From Streptomyces sp. S.PNR 29 (lineage in GTDB: Bacteria; Actinomycetota; Actinomycetes; Streptomycetales; Streptomycetaceae): a DNA stretch of 64,000 bases. Where the stretch lies: contig NZ_JANUQM010000002.1 of assembly GCF_030386795.1 (NCBI RefSeq), forward strand, positions 744,001 through 808,000. The letters are read 5' to 3'. The notes under the pieces are model-generated. The model saw only the letters and a list, made by a program, of their open reading frames with translations, made no database searches and was not told the origin of the DNA. Made by a program: the position numbers and the translations under genes. Shown piece by piece: positions 33,770 to 41,776 of the stretch (positions within the stretch are counted from its first letter, which is position 1; every line of letters starts with the position of its first letter).

Positions 33770-33889
33770 TGCCCGTTCGGACCCGGTGCGGCCCGTGGAG
33801 GAAGTTCTACAGCGGGGGTGCGGCACTGACCAGGTCTGTTGCGGAGTCGATGCTGCCCGTTTATGCCCGTTCGCCTCGGCTGGTGCCCG
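33770..33889. promoter_or_regulatory. Repeated TGCCCGTT octamers upstream of deoR-type gene
   Basis: TGCCCGTT occurs at 33770, 33854 and 33864 (the last two one helical turn apart), with TGCCCGTC at 33882. DeoR proteins bind repeated octamer-like sites, so this is a candidate autoregulatory array. The gap 33714-34018 has no gene. Confidence 0.5.
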
Positions 33890-33948
33890 TCGCGGACCTG
33901 CGTGGCTGCGGGCCGGGGCGTGAGATCGGGCAGCGCGGATGCCCGAAT

Positions 33949-33989
33949 GCGGGAGCGGGCGGGCCCGTTTGCTGCCCGCCCGCTCCCGC
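33949..33989. terminator. Terminator after udh
   Basis: Perfect 15-bp stem (arms 33949-33963 and 33975-33989) with an 11-nt loop, 30 bp past the udh stop on the minus strand. Confidence 0.75.
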
Positions 33990-34018
33990 GAACGCTTCTT
34001 TTCCGCCGTGTGGCCGGA

Positions 34019-34828
34019 TCAGTACGGCCAGATCGGCGGGTCGGTCACGAAGTGGCCGCCCAGGCAGGCGTGCGCCGGGTTGCCGGGGTCCAGCTCTCCC
34101 TGTTCGGCGATGAGCTTCTCGGCGTACGGCTCGGAGTCGTCCCTCGGCTCGTAACCGAGCGCCCGCGCGGTGGTGAGGTCCCACCACAGGCGCGTGTTGG
34201 CGGAGGAGCCGTAGACGACGGTGTGTCCGACGTTCTCGGCGGTCAGGGCCGCGTGGAAGAGGCGGGCGCCGTCGGCGGGGCTCATCCACACCGAGAGCAT
34301 GCGCACGCTGGTCGGCTCGGGGAAGCAGGAGCCGATGCGGACGGAGACGGTCTGAAGGCCGTGCTTGTCCCAGTAGAACTGGGCGAGGTCCTCGCCGAAG
34401 GACTTGGACAGGCCGTAGAAGGTGTCCGGGCGGCGCGGGGTGTCGACGGGGATGAGCGGGTCGTCGCCCTGGGGCCGCGGGGTGTAGCCGACGGCGTGGT
34501 TGGAGGAGGCGAAGACGATACGGCCGATCCCCTCCTCGCGGGCGGCCTCGTAGAGGTTGTAGGTGCCCTCGATGTTCGCCTTGAGGATCTTGTCGAAGGG
34601 GGCTTCCAGGGAGATGCCCGCAAGGTGGATGATCGCGTCGACGCCCCGGACCGCCTCGCGCACGGCCTCCCTGTCGGCGAGGTCCGCGACGATCGCGTCC
34701 GGCTCACCGTCGATCGGGCGCAGGTCGAGCAGGCGCAGCTCGTAGCCGTAGGAGGGGAGCAGGTCCCGCATCAGGGTGCCGAGCCCGCCGGCGGCGCCGG
34801 TGAGCAGAACGGTGCGGGGAGCGGGCAT
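34019..34828 (-). CDS. udh: Uronate dehydrogenase
   Basis: 269-residue short-chain NAD-dependent enzyme that oxidises galacturonate or glucuronate to the aldaro-lactone. NAD motif LLTGAAGGLGTLM, FASSNHAVGY with the catalytic Ser region, and the catalytic pair in FYGLSKSFGED (YxxxK) are those of known uronate dehydrogenases, as is VRIGSCFPEPT. AAGGAGA precedes ATG 34828. It is divergent from kdgD with a shared control region containing a 24-bp palindrome. This starts the oxidative branch of pectin monomer use. Confidence 0.93.
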   Translation of the reverse strand: MPAPRTVLLTGAAGGLGTLMRDLLPSYGYELRLLDLRPIDGEPDAIVADLADREAVREAVRGVDAIIHLAGISLEAPFDKILKANIEGTYNLYEAAREEGIGRIVFASSNHAVGYTPRPQGDDPLIPVDTPRRPDTFYGLSKSFGEDLAQFYWDKHGLQTVSVRIGSCFPEPTSVRMLSVWMSPADGARLFHAALTAENVGHTVVYGSSANTRLWWDLTTARALGYEPRDDSEPYAEKLIAEQGELDPGNPAHACLGGHFVTDPPIWPY

Positions 34829-34844
34829 CCTCGGGTCTCCTTGA

Positions 34845-34893
34845 TGTCCGGTTGTGGTCCGGTTGTGGTCCGGTGACGTCCGGTCGAAGTCCG
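34845..34893. repeat. GGTCCGGTTGT-type short tandem repeats in the udh leader
   Basis: TGTCCGGT / TGGTCCGGT units repeat about five times with drift just upstream of the udh ribosome site, that is inside its 5' untranslated region. Confidence 0.6.
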
Positions 34894-34906
34894 GCCTGGG
34901 ATCGGC

Positions 34907-34930
34907 TGTCGTGCGTATGTACGTACGACA
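34907..34930. promoter_or_regulatory. 24-bp operator-like palindrome downstream of the udh promoter
   Basis: Arms TGTCGTGCGTAT and GTACGTACGACA pair with one mismatch. It lies about 9-32 bases after the predicted udh transcription start, an ideal repressor position. The arm TACGTACGAC shares sequence with the 5' region of the GntR gene at 40203 (TTCGTACGTC). Confidence 0.65.
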
Positions 34931-34945
34931 TTCACATGCGTGGAC

Positions 34946-34974
34946 ACGCTAAGGGTGGTGCCCAGCCCCGTCAA
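34946..34974 (-). promoter_or_regulatory. udh promoter
   Basis: On the minus strand TTGACG (34974-34969), a 17-bp spacer and TAGCGT (34951-34946) form a good sigma-70-type HrdB promoter. Confidence 0.75.
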
Positions 34975-35021
34975 GTGTGCCGCGACGTCGCCAAACGCGC
35001 TGCTGTGTTGCGGGTTTGCGC

Positions 35022-35051
35022 GCTTGACCCGCGTTGATACGTCCCCATAGC
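35022..35051 (+). promoter_or_regulatory. Possible kdgD promoter
   Basis: TTGACC at 35022-35027 and CATAGC at 35046-35051 with an 18-bp spacer. The -10 is weak. Confidence 0.35.
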
Positions 35052-35105
35052 GTGGTGACGTTCAGAAATGTAGACGTGGATCATAAACATGCACCGGGAG
35101 AGCCC

Positions 35106-36047
35106 GTGACGTCAGCCCCCCTCGCCGCCCGGCTCAGCGCCCCCAGCGGGCCGCTGTTCTTCCCCGTCACCGCCTACGGCTCCGACGGCGCCGTCGACCT
35201 CGACGCGTACCGCACGCACGTGCGCCGCGGGGTCGAGGCAGGGGCCGCCGCCGTCTTCGCCTGCTGCGGCACCGGGGAGTTCCACGCGCTGACGCCCGAG
35301 GAGTTCGAGGCCTGCGTCCGGGTGGCCGTCGAGGCGGCCGAGGGGCGGGTGCCGGTCGTCGCGGGCGCCGGCTACGGGACCGCGCTCGCGGTGCGCTACG
35401 CCCGCCTCGCCGAGGCGGCCGGGGCGGACGGGCTGCTCGCCCTGCCGCCGTACCTGGTGATCGCCGGGCAGGAGGGGCTGCTGCGGCACTACAGGGAGGT
35501 GGCCGCGGCGACCGGGCTGCCCGTCGTCGTCTACCAGCGCGACAACGCCGTGTTCACGCCGGAGACCGTGGTCGAGCTGGCCCGCACCGACGGGATCATC
35601 GGCCTCAAGGACGGGCTCGGCGACCTCGACCTCCTGCAGCGCATCGTCAGCGCCGTCCGCACCGAGGTCCCCGGCGACTTCCTCTACTTCAACGGGCTGC
35701 CGACGGCCGAGCAGACCCAGCTCGCCTACCGCGGCATCGGCGTCACGCTGTACTCCTCCGCGGTCTTCTGCTTCGCCCCGGAGATCGCCCTCGCCTTCCA
35801 CTCGGCGCTCGGCTCCGGCGACGAGGAGACCGTGCGCCGCCTGCTGGACGGCTTCTACCGGCCGTTCGTCGAACTGCGCGCCCAGGGCCGCGGCTACGCC
35901 GTCTCCCTGGTCAAGGCCGGCGTACGGCTGCGCGGGCTGGACGTGGGGGAGGTCCGGCCGCCGCTGCACGAGCCGGGCGAGGATCATGTCAAGCAGCTCG
36001 CGCAGCTGATCGAGCGCGGGTACGCGCTGCTTGAGGAGGGCATGTGA
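35106..36047 (+). CDS. kdgD: 5-dehydro-4-deoxyglucarate dehydratase (DapA family)
   Basis: 313-residue aldolase-fold enzyme that dehydrates and decarboxylates 5-keto-4-deoxyglucarate to 2-oxoglutarate semialdehyde. KdgD-type residues are FFPVTAYGSDG, FACCGTGEFHALTPEEF, VVVYQRDNAVFT and the Schiff-base lysine in GIIGLKDGLGDL. GTG 35106 follows GGGAGA; upstream in-frame starts have none. Divergent from udh, it fits the oxidative uronate pathway. The aldarate dehydratase expected between Udh and KdgD is not recognisable in this window. Overlaps the next gene by four bases. Confidence 0.9.
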   Translation: MTSAPLAARLSAPSGPLFFPVTAYGSDGAVDLDAYRTHVRRGVEAGAAAVFACCGTGEFHALTPEEFEACVRVAVEAAEGRVPVVAGAGYGTALAVRYARLAEAAGADGLLALPPYLVIAGQEGLLRHYREVAAATGLPVVVYQRDNAVFTPETVVELARTDGIIGLKDGLGDLDLLQRIVSAVRTEVPGDFLYFNGLPTAEQTQLAYRGIGVTLYSSAVFCFAPEIALAFHSALGSGDEETVRRLLDGFYRPFVELRAQGRGYAVSLVKAGVRLRGLDVGEVRPPLHEPGEDHVKQLAQLIERGYALLEEGM

Positions 36048-37207
36048 AGGCGTCGGCGTTCGTCTACCCCTGGGACGTCAACGGGGATCCGCGAGCCGCG
36101 GAGTTCATCGCGGGCATCGGCGTGCGGCAGGCGACGCTCGCCGCCGCCTACCACTCCACGCGCGCGCTGACGCCCCGCCACCCGAGCCACCGCGTCGTCA
36201 CCGCCGAGCACGCGGCCGTGCTCTACCCGGCCGGCGACCGCTGGGAGGGCCGGGAGCTGCGCCCGTACGCGGCCGGTGACTGGGCACCCGGCGACGCCTT
36301 CGGCGAGGCCGCCGCCGCACTCACGGACGCGGGCCTCGAAGTGCACACCTGGGTCGTGCTCGCACACAACTCCCGCCTGGGCGCCGAGCATCCGGACACC
36401 TCGGTCGTCAACGCCTACGGCGACCGCTACCCCTGGGCGCCGTGCATCGCACAGCCCGCCACGCGCGCGTACCTGGTGGACCTCGCCGCCGAGGCGGCGG
36501 TACGGCCCGGGGCGCGCGGTACGGAGCTGGAGTCCCTCGGCTGGTACGGGCTGCAGCACCTGCACGCCCACGACAAGACCGGCGGGGTCGGTCTCGGCGA
36601 CGCCGGGCAGTACCTGATGGCCCTGTGCTTCTGCCCGGCCTGCCGGGAGGGCTACGGCAGCAAGGGCCTGGACGCCGACGAGCTGGCGGACGCCGTACGG
36701 ACCGCGCTGGAGCCGGTGTGGCAGGGAGCGCCCTCCGATGGCGGCTGGGCGGGCGTGGAGAAGCTGCTCGGTGAGACGACGGCGAACGCCACACGCGCGT
36801 GGCGGGACGAGACCGCCCGTACGCTCCAGGAGACGGCGGTCCGTGCCGTCCGGGACGCCGCGCCCGACGGCTTCCAGGTGCTGCTGCACGCCGACCCGGT
36901 GTCGTACCACTGCGGCGCCAACCCCGGCGTCGACCCGGCGCACATCCTGTCCGTCGCGGACGGCGTGGTCGTGCCCTGCGCGGGCGGTCCCGGCCTGCTG
37001 ACCCCCTTCGCGCAGCAGCGCCCTGACGGTGCCGTCATCGCCGCCAACTTCACCGTGGTCTCCGGCATGGGGGGCAGCCCCGGCACGCTCGCGGCGGACA
37101 TCACCGAGGCCCGGCGGCTCGGCGCGACGGAAGTGCGGCTGTATCACGCCGGGTTGGCGTCGGACGGTGACCTGGAGACGGTGCGCTCGGCGCTCGCCGG
37201 GCTCTGA
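36044..37207 (+). CDS. Alanine-rich protein of unknown function, co-transcribed with kdgD
   Basis: 387 residues, no signal peptide. Sequence opens MKASAFVYPWDVNGDPRAAE and has VHTWVVLAHNSRLG, FCPACREGYGSKGLD, VLLHADPVSYHCGANPGVD and a C-terminal GATEVRLYHAGLASDGDL, suggesting a TIM-barrel-like alternation of strands and helices, perhaps a glycosidase-like fold. The CPAC pair occurs in some putative sugar-acting TIM-barrel proteins. Coupled to kdgD by a GTGA overlap, so a role in uronate metabolism is likely but unproven. Its last 64 bp overlap the convergent MFS gene. Confidence 0.78.
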   Translation: MKASAFVYPWDVNGDPRAAEFIAGIGVRQATLAAAYHSTRALTPRHPSHRVVTAEHAAVLYPAGDRWEGRELRPYAAGDWAPGDAFGEAAAALTDAGLEVHTWVVLAHNSRLGAEHPDTSVVNAYGDRYPWAPCIAQPATRAYLVDLAAEAAVRPGARGTELESLGWYGLQHLHAHDKTGGVGLGDAGQYLMALCFCPACREGYGSKGLDADELADAVRTALEPVWQGAPSDGGWAGVEKLLGETTANATRAWRDETARTLQETAVRAVRDAAPDGFQVLLHADPVSYHCGANPGVDPAHILSVADGVVVPCAGGPGLLTPFAQQRPDGAVIAANFTVVSGMGGSPGTLAADITEARRLGATEVRLYHAGLASDGDLETVRSALAGL

Positions 37208-38385
37208 CGCAGGACCGCCGCCGTCACCAGCAGCGCGAGACCCAGGGCCAGCAGGGTCGGCCGGAGGTCGGCCAGTTCGACCAGCGCGGCCCCGGCGCTC
37301 AGCCCGATCACGTTCGGCGTGAACAGCAGGGTGTTCGCGGTGGCGGCGGTACGGCCGAGCAGCGCGTCCGGCGTCTCGTGCTGCACGGCGGTCAGCGCGG
37401 CGATCAGCACGCAGGGCAGCCCGGCGCCGATCGCCGCGCTGCCCGCCAGGGCCGCCGGGTCGGCCGGGACCGCCCGCAGACCCACCCCGACGGCCGTGAG
37501 GCCGATGCCGCAGGCCGCGAAGTGGTGGCGGCCGAGCCGGCGCAGGGCGGTTCCGGAGAGCAGCCCGACCGCCACCGAACCGGCGCCCTGCACGGCGGCG
37601 AGCACGCCCGCGTAGGCGGGCGAGTGGCCGAGGCCGCCTACGACGGCGTACACCATCGCGCCGTTGAGCCCCGCGAACAGCATGGTGGCGCCGCCCGCCA
37701 CGACCAGGGGGCGCAGCCGGGGGTGTGCCCACAGGTGGCGGGCGCCCTCCGCCGTCCGCGCGTGCCAGCCGGCGGCGGGCGGCTCGGGCCTGCTCTCGCG
37801 GACGCGGAGGCAGGCGTACAAGCCGGTGGCGAGGACGAAGCTGATCGCGTCGAGGAGGGCGACGACCGGGCCGCCGTACACCGAGTACAGGCCCGCTCCG
37901 GCCAGCGGGGCGAGGAGCTTCATGCCCTCGGTGGCCGTCATGCGCAGCCCGTTGAAGTCGCCGAGCAGGTGCTTGTCGACGGCGGCGGCGACGAGTGCCG
38001 ACTCGGCGGCGTCATGGACGATGCCCGCCGCGCCGTACACGAACAGCACCGCGAACACGATCCACACGCGGTCCGGGGAGTCGACGGCGAAAAGGGTGAG
38101 CAGCAGGGCGGCCAGGAGCAGGTTCGTGCCGATGAGCAGCGGTTTGCGGCGGACCCGGTCGGCGAGCGTGCCCAGGGCCGGGCCGGCCGGGGCCGAGGCC
38201 CACATGGCCAGCACGCACAGGGCGGCCAGCCCGTCCGAGCCGGTGAGGTCCTTCACCCACACGCCGGACGCGAGCCAGAGCGCGGAGGTGCCGAAGCCGG
38301 AGACCACCACTCCGGCGAGATACGGACCGGCGTTGCGGTCACGCAGCACACGCACCACTGTCCAGGTCGTCGTTTGCGTCGTCAT
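37144..38385 (-). CDS. MFS transporter
   Basis: 413 residues, 12 membrane helices, MFS_3-like with ALGTLADRVRRKPLLIG as the loop 2-3 motif and LGRTAATANTLLF in the second half. The C-terminus runs 64 bp into the oppositely oriented gene at 36044. Close to a pectin locus but of the efflux-like MFS_3 type; substrate unknown. The ribosome site before ATG 38385 is weak. Confidence 0.88.
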   Translation of the reverse strand: MTTQTTTWTVVRVLRDRNAGPYLAGVVVSGFGTSALWLASGVWVKDLTGSDGLAALCVLAMWASAPAGPALGTLADRVRRKPLLIGTNLLLAALLLTLFAVDSPDRVWIVFAVLFVYGAAGIVHDAAESALVAAAVDKHLLGDFNGLRMTATEGMKLLAPLAGAGLYSVYGGPVVALLDAISFVLATGLYACLRVRESRPEPPAAGWHARTAEGARHLWAHPRLRPLVVAGGATMLFAGLNGAMVYAVVGGLGHSPAYAGVLAAVQGAGSVAVGLLSGTALRRLGRHHFAACGIGLTAVGVGLRAVPADPAALAGSAAIGAGLPCVLIAALTAVQHETPDALLGRTAATANTLLFTPNVIGLSAGAALVELADLRPTLLALGLALLVTAAVLRQSPASAERTVSRSPSDANPA

Positions 38386-38517
38386 ACCTGGTCATCGTGG
38401 GGCTAAGGCCCCTGCTCGGTGATCGGGCAGGTGCCTTGGGGGAGAGGCGGGCGGGCGATGAGTTCCGGGGCCGGCATCGGTCTACCTCCCGAGAAACCGA
38501 TCGGGTGAGGAGCAGCG

Positions 38518-39111
38518 ATGACCGACACGACCTTCGACTTCGGACCGCAGGCATTGATCCTGGCACGCCTGGCGGAGGGCGTGACCGACGAGCAACTGCC
38601 GGACGAGACCCCGTGCCCCGGCTGTGCGGTGCGCAACATGCTGGGACACCTCCACGGTCTGGCCGTCGCCTTCCGGGACGCCGCGCGCAAGGACCTGGGC
38701 GCCACCACCGGCACCGCCCCGGACGCCGCCGCCTGCGAGATCGGCCCCGGCTGGCGCGAGGAGCTGCCCAAGGCCCTCGGTGAACTCGCCGACGCCTGGC
38801 GCGACCCGTCCGCGTGGACCGGCATGACCCGCGCGGGCGGCATCGACCTCCCCGGCGCGGTCGCCGCAGCCGTGGCGGCCGACGAACTGGTGATCCACGG
38901 CTGGGACCTCGCCCGAGCCACCGGTCAGCCCTACGAGCCCGATCCGGCCGCACTGCGGGTGTCGTACGACTTGCTCGCCGCAGCCGCCGCCGAACAGGAC
39001 CGCGGCGGCGGCATCTTCGGCCCCGTCGTACCGGTCCCGGACGACGCGCCCCTCCTGGACCGGGCCGTCGGGTTGAGCGGACGGGACCCGGGCTGGACAC
39101 GGAAGGGGTAG
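38518..39111 (+). CDS. TIGR03086-type metal-binding DinB-like protein
   Basis: 197 residues of the mycothiol-dependent maleylpyruvate isomerase N-terminal / TIGR03086 group. Four-helix bundle with the metal histidines in NMLGHLHGLA and ELVIHGWDLARATG, and the family phrase ETPCPGCAVRNM. Members are common in actinobacteria, often thiol- or stress-related. GAGGAG precedes ATG 38518. Stands alone. Confidence 0.87.
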   Translation: MTDTTFDFGPQALILARLAEGVTDEQLPDETPCPGCAVRNMLGHLHGLAVAFRDAARKDLGATTGTAPDAAACEIGPGWREELPKALGELADAWRDPSAWTGMTRAGGIDLPGAVAAAVAADELVIHGWDLARATGQPYEPDPAALRVSYDLLAAAAAEQDRGGGIFGPVVPVPDDAPLLDRAVGLSGRDPGWTRKG

Positions 39112-39204
39112 GTCCAGGAGAAACGGATACGGACCGCTCGTCAGTGTCTGGACGACCGGCTCCGGCACCCGGAATTCCACCTGCCCGGGTGATCCGGCGG
39201 CACG

Positions 39205-39210
39205 TAGCCT
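39205..39210 (+). promoter_or_regulatory. -10 box for leaderless MBL-fold gene
   Basis: TAGCCT sits six bases before ATG 39217 with no Shine-Dalgarno sequence, as for dapD. Confidence 0.4.
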
Positions 39211-39216
39211 CCCCGC

Positions 39217-40006
39217 ATGCCTCTCACGCTCACCGTCCTCGGCACCGCCTCCCCCCACCCCCGGCCCGGCCGCCCCTGCTCCGGCTACCTGCTGAGGGAC
39301 GGTGGCGCCGAGAGGTGGGTGGACGCCGGTCCCGGCACCTTCGCGAAGTTGCAGCGGCACACCGACCCGGCGCGGCTCAGCGCGATCTGGATCTCGCACC
39401 TGCACGCCGACCTCCCCCAGTCTCGGCTTCGCTCGACCGGGCGGTGCCCCCATCGCCGACCTGTTGTCCGCGGTCTACGGGCACGCGTACGGAGGGCTCA
39501 CTCCGCCCGCGCCCGTTCCCGTCTACGCGCCGGGTGACGGTGCTCAGCGGCTCGCCGGGTTCTCCGGGCGCCCGGACGCCGGTTTTCTGAACGGAATCCT
39601 CGACTTCAGGGCACTGCACGACGGGCACACCGCCCGCCACGGCGACCTGCTCCTCACCGCCCACGCCGTCACGCACGACGTCGAGGCCTACGCGCTGCGG
39701 GCCGAAAGCGGAGGGCGGGTGCTGGCGTACTCCGGGGACAGCGGGCCGTGCGGCGGCCTCACCGAGGCCGCCCGGAACGCCGACCTGTTCCTCTGCGAGG
39801 CCGACATCGACGCGCATCGCGAAGGCGAACAGGTCCATCTCACGCCCGAGGACGCCGGCGCCTGCGCGCGGGCGGCGCGAGCACGGCAGCTGCTCATCAC
39901 CCACGTCGGCCCCGCACTCACCGCCGAGGCGGCCACCGTCCGGGCCGCCGGGGCCTTCGGCGGGCCCACCGCCACCGCCCGCGAAGGGGACATCCAGCGC
40001 ATCTGA
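39217..40006 (+). pseudogene. MBL-fold hydrolase gene split by a repeat insertion
   Basis: Beta-lactamase-fold (RNase Z-like) hydrolase. The first frame gives MPLTLTVLGTASPHPRP up to IWISHLHAD; the rest (IADLLSAVYGHAYGG, LAYSGDSGPCGGLTEAA, HLTPEDAG, LLITHVGP) continues in another frame from 39452. Between them sits a 40-bp element replacing the normal HxHxDH continuation. The second metal histidine/aspartate run is therefore interrupted and the frame is shifted. The remainder is intact and little decayed, so the event looks recent. About 250 residues would be encoded when whole. Confidence 0.85.
39412..39451. repeat. 40-bp interspersed Streptomyces repeat inside the MBL gene
   Basis: The element reads CTCCCCCAGTC, TCGGCTTCGCTCGA, then CCGGGCGGTGCCCCC. 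I recognise its core TCGGCTTCGCTCGA flanked by C-runs as a very common intergenic motif in Streptomyces genomes. Its length, not a multiple of three, explains the frameshift. Confidence 0.7.
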
Positions 40007-40076
40007 GACATCTCTCGCCCATCCGCACCCTCCGGGGCCTATCCGCCGGTCACCCCGACTTCTTTTGCCGGAAGCG

Positions 40077-40105
40077 TTGACGAAACACAGAGCCGCTCCT
40101 ACCTT
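40077..40105 (+). promoter_or_regulatory. Promoter of the GntR/DapA-like/IlvD-Edd operon
   Basis: TTGACG (40077-40082), 17-bp spacer, TACCTT (40100-40105): a near-ideal HrdB-type promoter, giving a leader of about 90 nt. Confidence 0.75.
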
Positions 40106-40126
40106 CAACGGGTCGTACTTCGTACG

Positions 40127-40164
40127 TCATATATGAGACGCGATACGCGAGATCCGATACGCGA
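40127..40164. promoter_or_regulatory. Repeats in the leader of the GntR operon
   Basis: A perfect 10-bp palindrome TCATATATGA (40127-40136) followed by two direct GATACGCGA repeats (40142 and 40156, 14 bp apart), all just after the predicted transcription start. Candidate autoregulatory sites for the GntR protein. Confidence 0.5.
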
Positions 40165-40202
40165 TCGACCGTGATGTGATCGACGAGATCCGAGAGGCGC
40201 GC

Positions 40203-40871
40203 ATGACCTCTGTGCCCACGCCGATCCCCTCCCGCACGCAGTACGTGCTGGAGGAGATCAAACGCCGCATCCTCACCGGGCAGTTGACGCCGGGCCAGGC
40301 CCTGGTCGAGACCGAGCTCGCCGCACAGTTCGGGGTGTCGAAGACCCCGGTGCGCGAGGCGCTCAAGACCCTGGCCGGCACCGGGCTGGTCGTGATGAGC
40401 CAGTACAAGGGCGTGACCGTGCGCATGGTGGACGCGGACATGGCGCGCGAGGTCTACGACGTGCGGCTGCTCCTCGAACCCGAGGCACTCAAGCGTGCCG
40501 TCAGACGCGGCGCCTCCCTGGACGCCGCGCAGAACGCGCTGACGCGGGCCGACGAGGCCACCGACACCGCCGAGCGCTCCCTGGCCAACCGCGAGTTCCA
40601 CCGCGCCCTGTACCTGCCGTGCGGCAACCCGCTGCTCGGCCGGATGCTCGACGAGGTCCGCGACCAGGCGGCCCTCGTCTCCGCCGTCGCCTGGGCCGCC
40701 TCCCCCTCCTGGGAGCGGGAGGCCGGCGAGCACCGGGAGATCCTGCGCCTCGCCCTCGCGGGCGACGCGGACGGCGCGGCGAGCGCCCTCCACGCGCACA
40801 TCGCGTCGTTCGTCGAGCGGGCCTTTCCCGAAGCGGGGTCCGAGGCCCAGGGAGAGGACGGTCAGGCATGA
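40203..40871 (+). CDS. GntR-family (FCD) regulator of sugar-acid operon
   Basis: 222 residues: winged helix at about 8-75 (YVLEEIKRRILTGQLTPGQ, FGVSKTPVREALKTLAG) and an FCD domain (LVVMSQYKGVTVRMVDAD, ANREFHRALYLPCGNPLL, EHREILRLALAGDADGAA) with the usual His/Asp metal ligands. FCD regulators of this kind respond to sugar acids. First gene of an operon with a DapA-family and an IlvD/Edd-family enzyme, which it probably controls. ATG 40203 follows GAGAGG. Confidence 0.92.
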   Translation: MTSVPTPIPSRTQYVLEEIKRRILTGQLTPGQALVETELAAQFGVSKTPVREALKTLAGTGLVVMSQYKGVTVRMVDADMAREVYDVRLLLEPEALKRAVRRGASLDAAQNALTRADEATDTAERSLANREFHRALYLPCGNPLLGRMLDEVRDQAALVSAVAWAASPSWEREAGEHREILRLALAGDADGAASALHAHIASFVERAFPEAGSEAQGEDGQA

Positions 40872-41776
40872 CAACGACGTTCGAGACCCAGCGGGCGGCC
40901 CTGGCCGACGTGGTGGCCATCCCGGTGACACCCTTCGCCGAGGACGGCTCCGTCGAGCAGGGCACCTACCGGGCCCTGTTGCGTCGTCTGCTCGACGGTG
41001 GCATCACGACCCTCACCCCCAACGGCAACACCGGCGAGTTCTACGCCCTCACCCCCGAAGAACGCCGTCTCGTCACCGAGCTGACCATCGACGAGGCCGG
41101 CGACCGTGCGGCGATCCTCGTCGGCGTCGGCCATGACGTGCCCACCGCCGCCGCCTCCGCCCGCCACGCCCGCGAACTCGGCGCGCAGATGGTGATGGTC
41201 CACCAGCCCGTCCACCCCTATGTCTCCCAGGCCGGCTGGGTCGACTACCACCGCGCCATCGCCGAGGCCGTGCCCGAGCTGGGCGTCGTCCCGTACATCC
41301 GCAACGCGCAGCTGGCCGGCGCCCGCCTCGCCGAACTCGCCGACTCCTGCCCCAACGTCATCGGTGTGAAGTACGCCGTCCCGGACGCCGCCAGGTTCGC
41401 CGCCTTCGCCCGCGACGCCGGCCTCGACCGGTTCGTGTGGGTGGCCGGACTCGCCGAGCCGTACGCCCCCTCCTACTTCTCGGCCGGTGCCACCGGCTTC
41501 ACGTCCGGACTCGTGAACGTCGCCCCGGCCGTCTCCCGGAACATGATCGACGCCCTGCGCGCCGGCGACTACCCGGCCGCCATGAAGGTCTGGGAGCAGA
41601 TCCGCCGCTTCGAGGAACTGCGCGCCGCGAACGGCTCCGCCAACAACGTCACCGTCGTCAAGGAGGCCCTCGCCTCCCTCGGGCTCTGCCGCCGCGAGGT
41701 CCGCCCGCCGAGCAAGCCGCTGCCCGAGAACGAGCGCGCCGAGGTCGCCGCCATCGCCGCCGGGTGGTCCATATGA
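40868..41776 (+). CDS. DapA-family sugar-acid aldolase/dehydratase
   Basis: 302 residues, aldolase fold. LTPNGNTGEFYALTPEE corresponds to the DapA substrate loop; the Schiff-base lysine is in NVIGVKYAVPD and the Tyr in VVPYIRNAQLAG. Several DapA-specific residues differ, and the enzyme sits between a GntR regulator and an arabinonate-type dehydratase. I infer L-2-keto-3-deoxyarabinonate dehydratase (giving 2-oxoglutarate semialdehyde) or a related 2-keto-3-deoxy-acid aldolase. ATGA overlaps at both ends. Confidence 0.85.
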   Translation: MTTTFETQRAALADVVAIPVTPFAEDGSVEQGTYRALLRRLLDGGITTLTPNGNTGEFYALTPEERRLVTELTIDEAGDRAAILVGVGHDVPTAAASARHARELGAQMVMVHQPVHPYVSQAGWVDYHRAIAEAVPELGVVPYIRNAQLAGARLAELADSCPNVIGVKYAVPDAARFAAFARDAGLDRFVWVAGLAEPYAPSYFSAGATGFTSGLVNVAPAVSRNMIDALRAGDYPAAMKVWEQIRRFEELRAANGSANNVTVVKEALASLGLCRREVRPPSKPLPENERAEVAAIAAGWSI

